Below, in pieces: positions 63,213 to 64,000 of a DNA stretch of 64,000 bases. Positions within the stretch are counted from its first letter, which is position 1. Each line of letters begins with the position of its first letter. The DNA comes from Mesaphorura yosii. Taxonomy: Eukaryota; Arthropoda; Collembola; Poduromorpha; Tullbergiidae. Below the pieces are notes generated by a model that saw nothing but the letters and a program-made list of their open reading frames with translations, did no database searches and was not told the origin of the DNA. The stretch spans positions 124,001 to 188,000 of the forward strand of contig WIXG01000083.1 in NCBI GenBank assembly GCA_009869945.1. Direction: 5' to 3'. Both the position numbers and the translations under genes were made by a program.

Positions 63213-64000
63213 TTAAACGAGCCAATAAGTGGGCCCCGGCCCCTCCTTATAATCTGCACGCTGTAGGAGAGACTGTTCATAAGCTTCTGTTCCGGCTAAT
63301 ACTGAGGCTCCGATAAACGATGCGTGATAGCGGTAGGGCGAAACTTGAAGCTGCGAAGAAATCAACATGCAAGCATTAACTTTTAAACTTATTAAGCAAA
63401 AGAAAAGAACGAATAACCTCGTACCTTTGGCTTTAAGTGTGGAGGACATAATTTAACGAGTTCAGCTTCAAGACGTTCTGCCAATCCTGGGATCAAGGTG
63501 CATCCACCCACAAGCAAAATATTTTGAGACATCTCTTTGCGAATGTCAACCCCACAGTCCTAAGTAAAACCAGAAAATAGAGAATATTCCTGCGGCATCT
63601 CAGTTACGAGATACTTACTTGCAATGACTTGAACACGATTTTTGGAAGGCTTTCACAGTCAAGGCCGTAATAGCCTGGGTCAAAGAAACCCTCAGCCACG
63701 CCGCGAAGAATTTCTTGATTTACACCAATTAGACTGGAGAATGGTAAAATATCTCGTAAATCCATTTCCACCACAATTTCTTCAGAGTCTTGGGATCGTT
63801 TGCGTCCACCAGCACCCGGACTTATGGAAATGAAATTTTCAGAAATGTATCTGAGGACAAGGTTCTCGGCGGGAGTTGATAAGTACAGTCCATTTTCCTG
63901 CAAGGGATTTTCCTCGTGTAAACTAAAGAGTCCCTCACACTGAGCGGCCATTGAGGAAGTCATGCGTCATAGTGAAGGTATTACCTGGGGCCCAAGGCCT
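63213..64000 (-). CDS. Actin-related protein, C-terminal part (gene continues beyond the window)
   Basis: Actin-fold protein, subfamily unresolved. Exons on the minus strand: a possible fragment 64000-63985, then 63940-63619, 63559-63425 and 63350-63213. Actin-like features in order: EGFFDPGYYGLDCESLPKIV (compare actin EALFQPSFLGM), VDIRKEMSQNILLVGGCTLIPGLAERL (compare actin VDIRKDLYANTVLSGGT), and FIGASVLAG in place of the actin WIGGSILAS, followed by a Y-K-E-like position. The very end (TYWLV) and the insert GGRKRSQDSEE are unlike conventional actin. Arp10 of dynactin is possible, but the C terminus does not settle it. The upstream end may use a 44-bp intron (donor CCCCAG|GTAATA); otherwise translation could start at ATG 63963, giving a truncated actin fold, which is less likely. 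Confidence 0.75.

Overview
The window is eukaryotic nuclear DNA. Its genes are split by GT-AG introns, AT-rich spacers separate them, and there are no operons or ribosome-binding sites. The protein set points to an invertebrate animal, most likely an arthropod: a single-PDZ NHERF/Sip1 protein, a Zucchini-type PLD6, Tmtc1, and two small secreted or membrane proteins in an arthropod-like style. The species cannot be named from the sequence. Many introns are only about 45-90 bp, while Tmtc1 intron 1 (6.6 kb) and the NHERF intron (8.8 kb) are very long. Exon models were built by hand from splice sites. In every multi-exon model the intron phases add up to one open frame.

Layout. 0.3-3.2 kb (+): two unrecognised small proteins, each with a signal peptide and a hydrophobic core; the second has a Gly/Tyr-rich stretch. 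5.0-3.45 kb (-): mitochondrial ribosomal protein mS35 (MRPS35). 9.76-6.09 kb (-): a DUSP8/16-type MAP-kinase phosphatase with rhodanese domain, catalytic HCLAGISR motif and a long Ser-rich tail with two possible ends. 13.5-12.5 kb (-): PIG-C of the GPI-GlcNAc transferase. 15.47-16.40 kb: a fold-back-like DNA element with 47-bp inverted ends built from short tandem units, with a second inverted pair inside it. 16.4-24.4 kb: no recognisable gene. 24.4-43.7 kb (+): an 18-exon Tmtc1 gene (ER O-mannosyltransferase) that includes a 20-nt microexon. 46.35-55.97 kb (+): NHERF1/Sip1, whose single intron holds a 132-bp hAT-type MITE with 8-bp target duplications. 59.15-57.28 kb (-): an ENPP6-like phosphodiesterase with signal peptide and probable GPI anchor. 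61.94-62.59 kb (+): a PLD6/zucchini homologue that lacks the usual Cys/His zinc-finger segment. 63.2-64.0 kb (-): the 3' part of an actin-related protein that runs off the window.

The genes do not form one pathway; this is an ordinary gene neighbourhood. Two themes recur. GPI biology is represented by PIG-C and a probable GPI-anchored ENPP. Signalling and scaffolding are represented by the MAP-kinase phosphatase and NHERF. No defence island, CRISPR array, tRNA or rRNA gene was seen. The least ordinary signals are the compound inverted-repeat element, the Tmtc1 microexon, the alternative DUSP tail, the zinc-finger-less PLD6 and the two uncharacterised proteins at the left edge.
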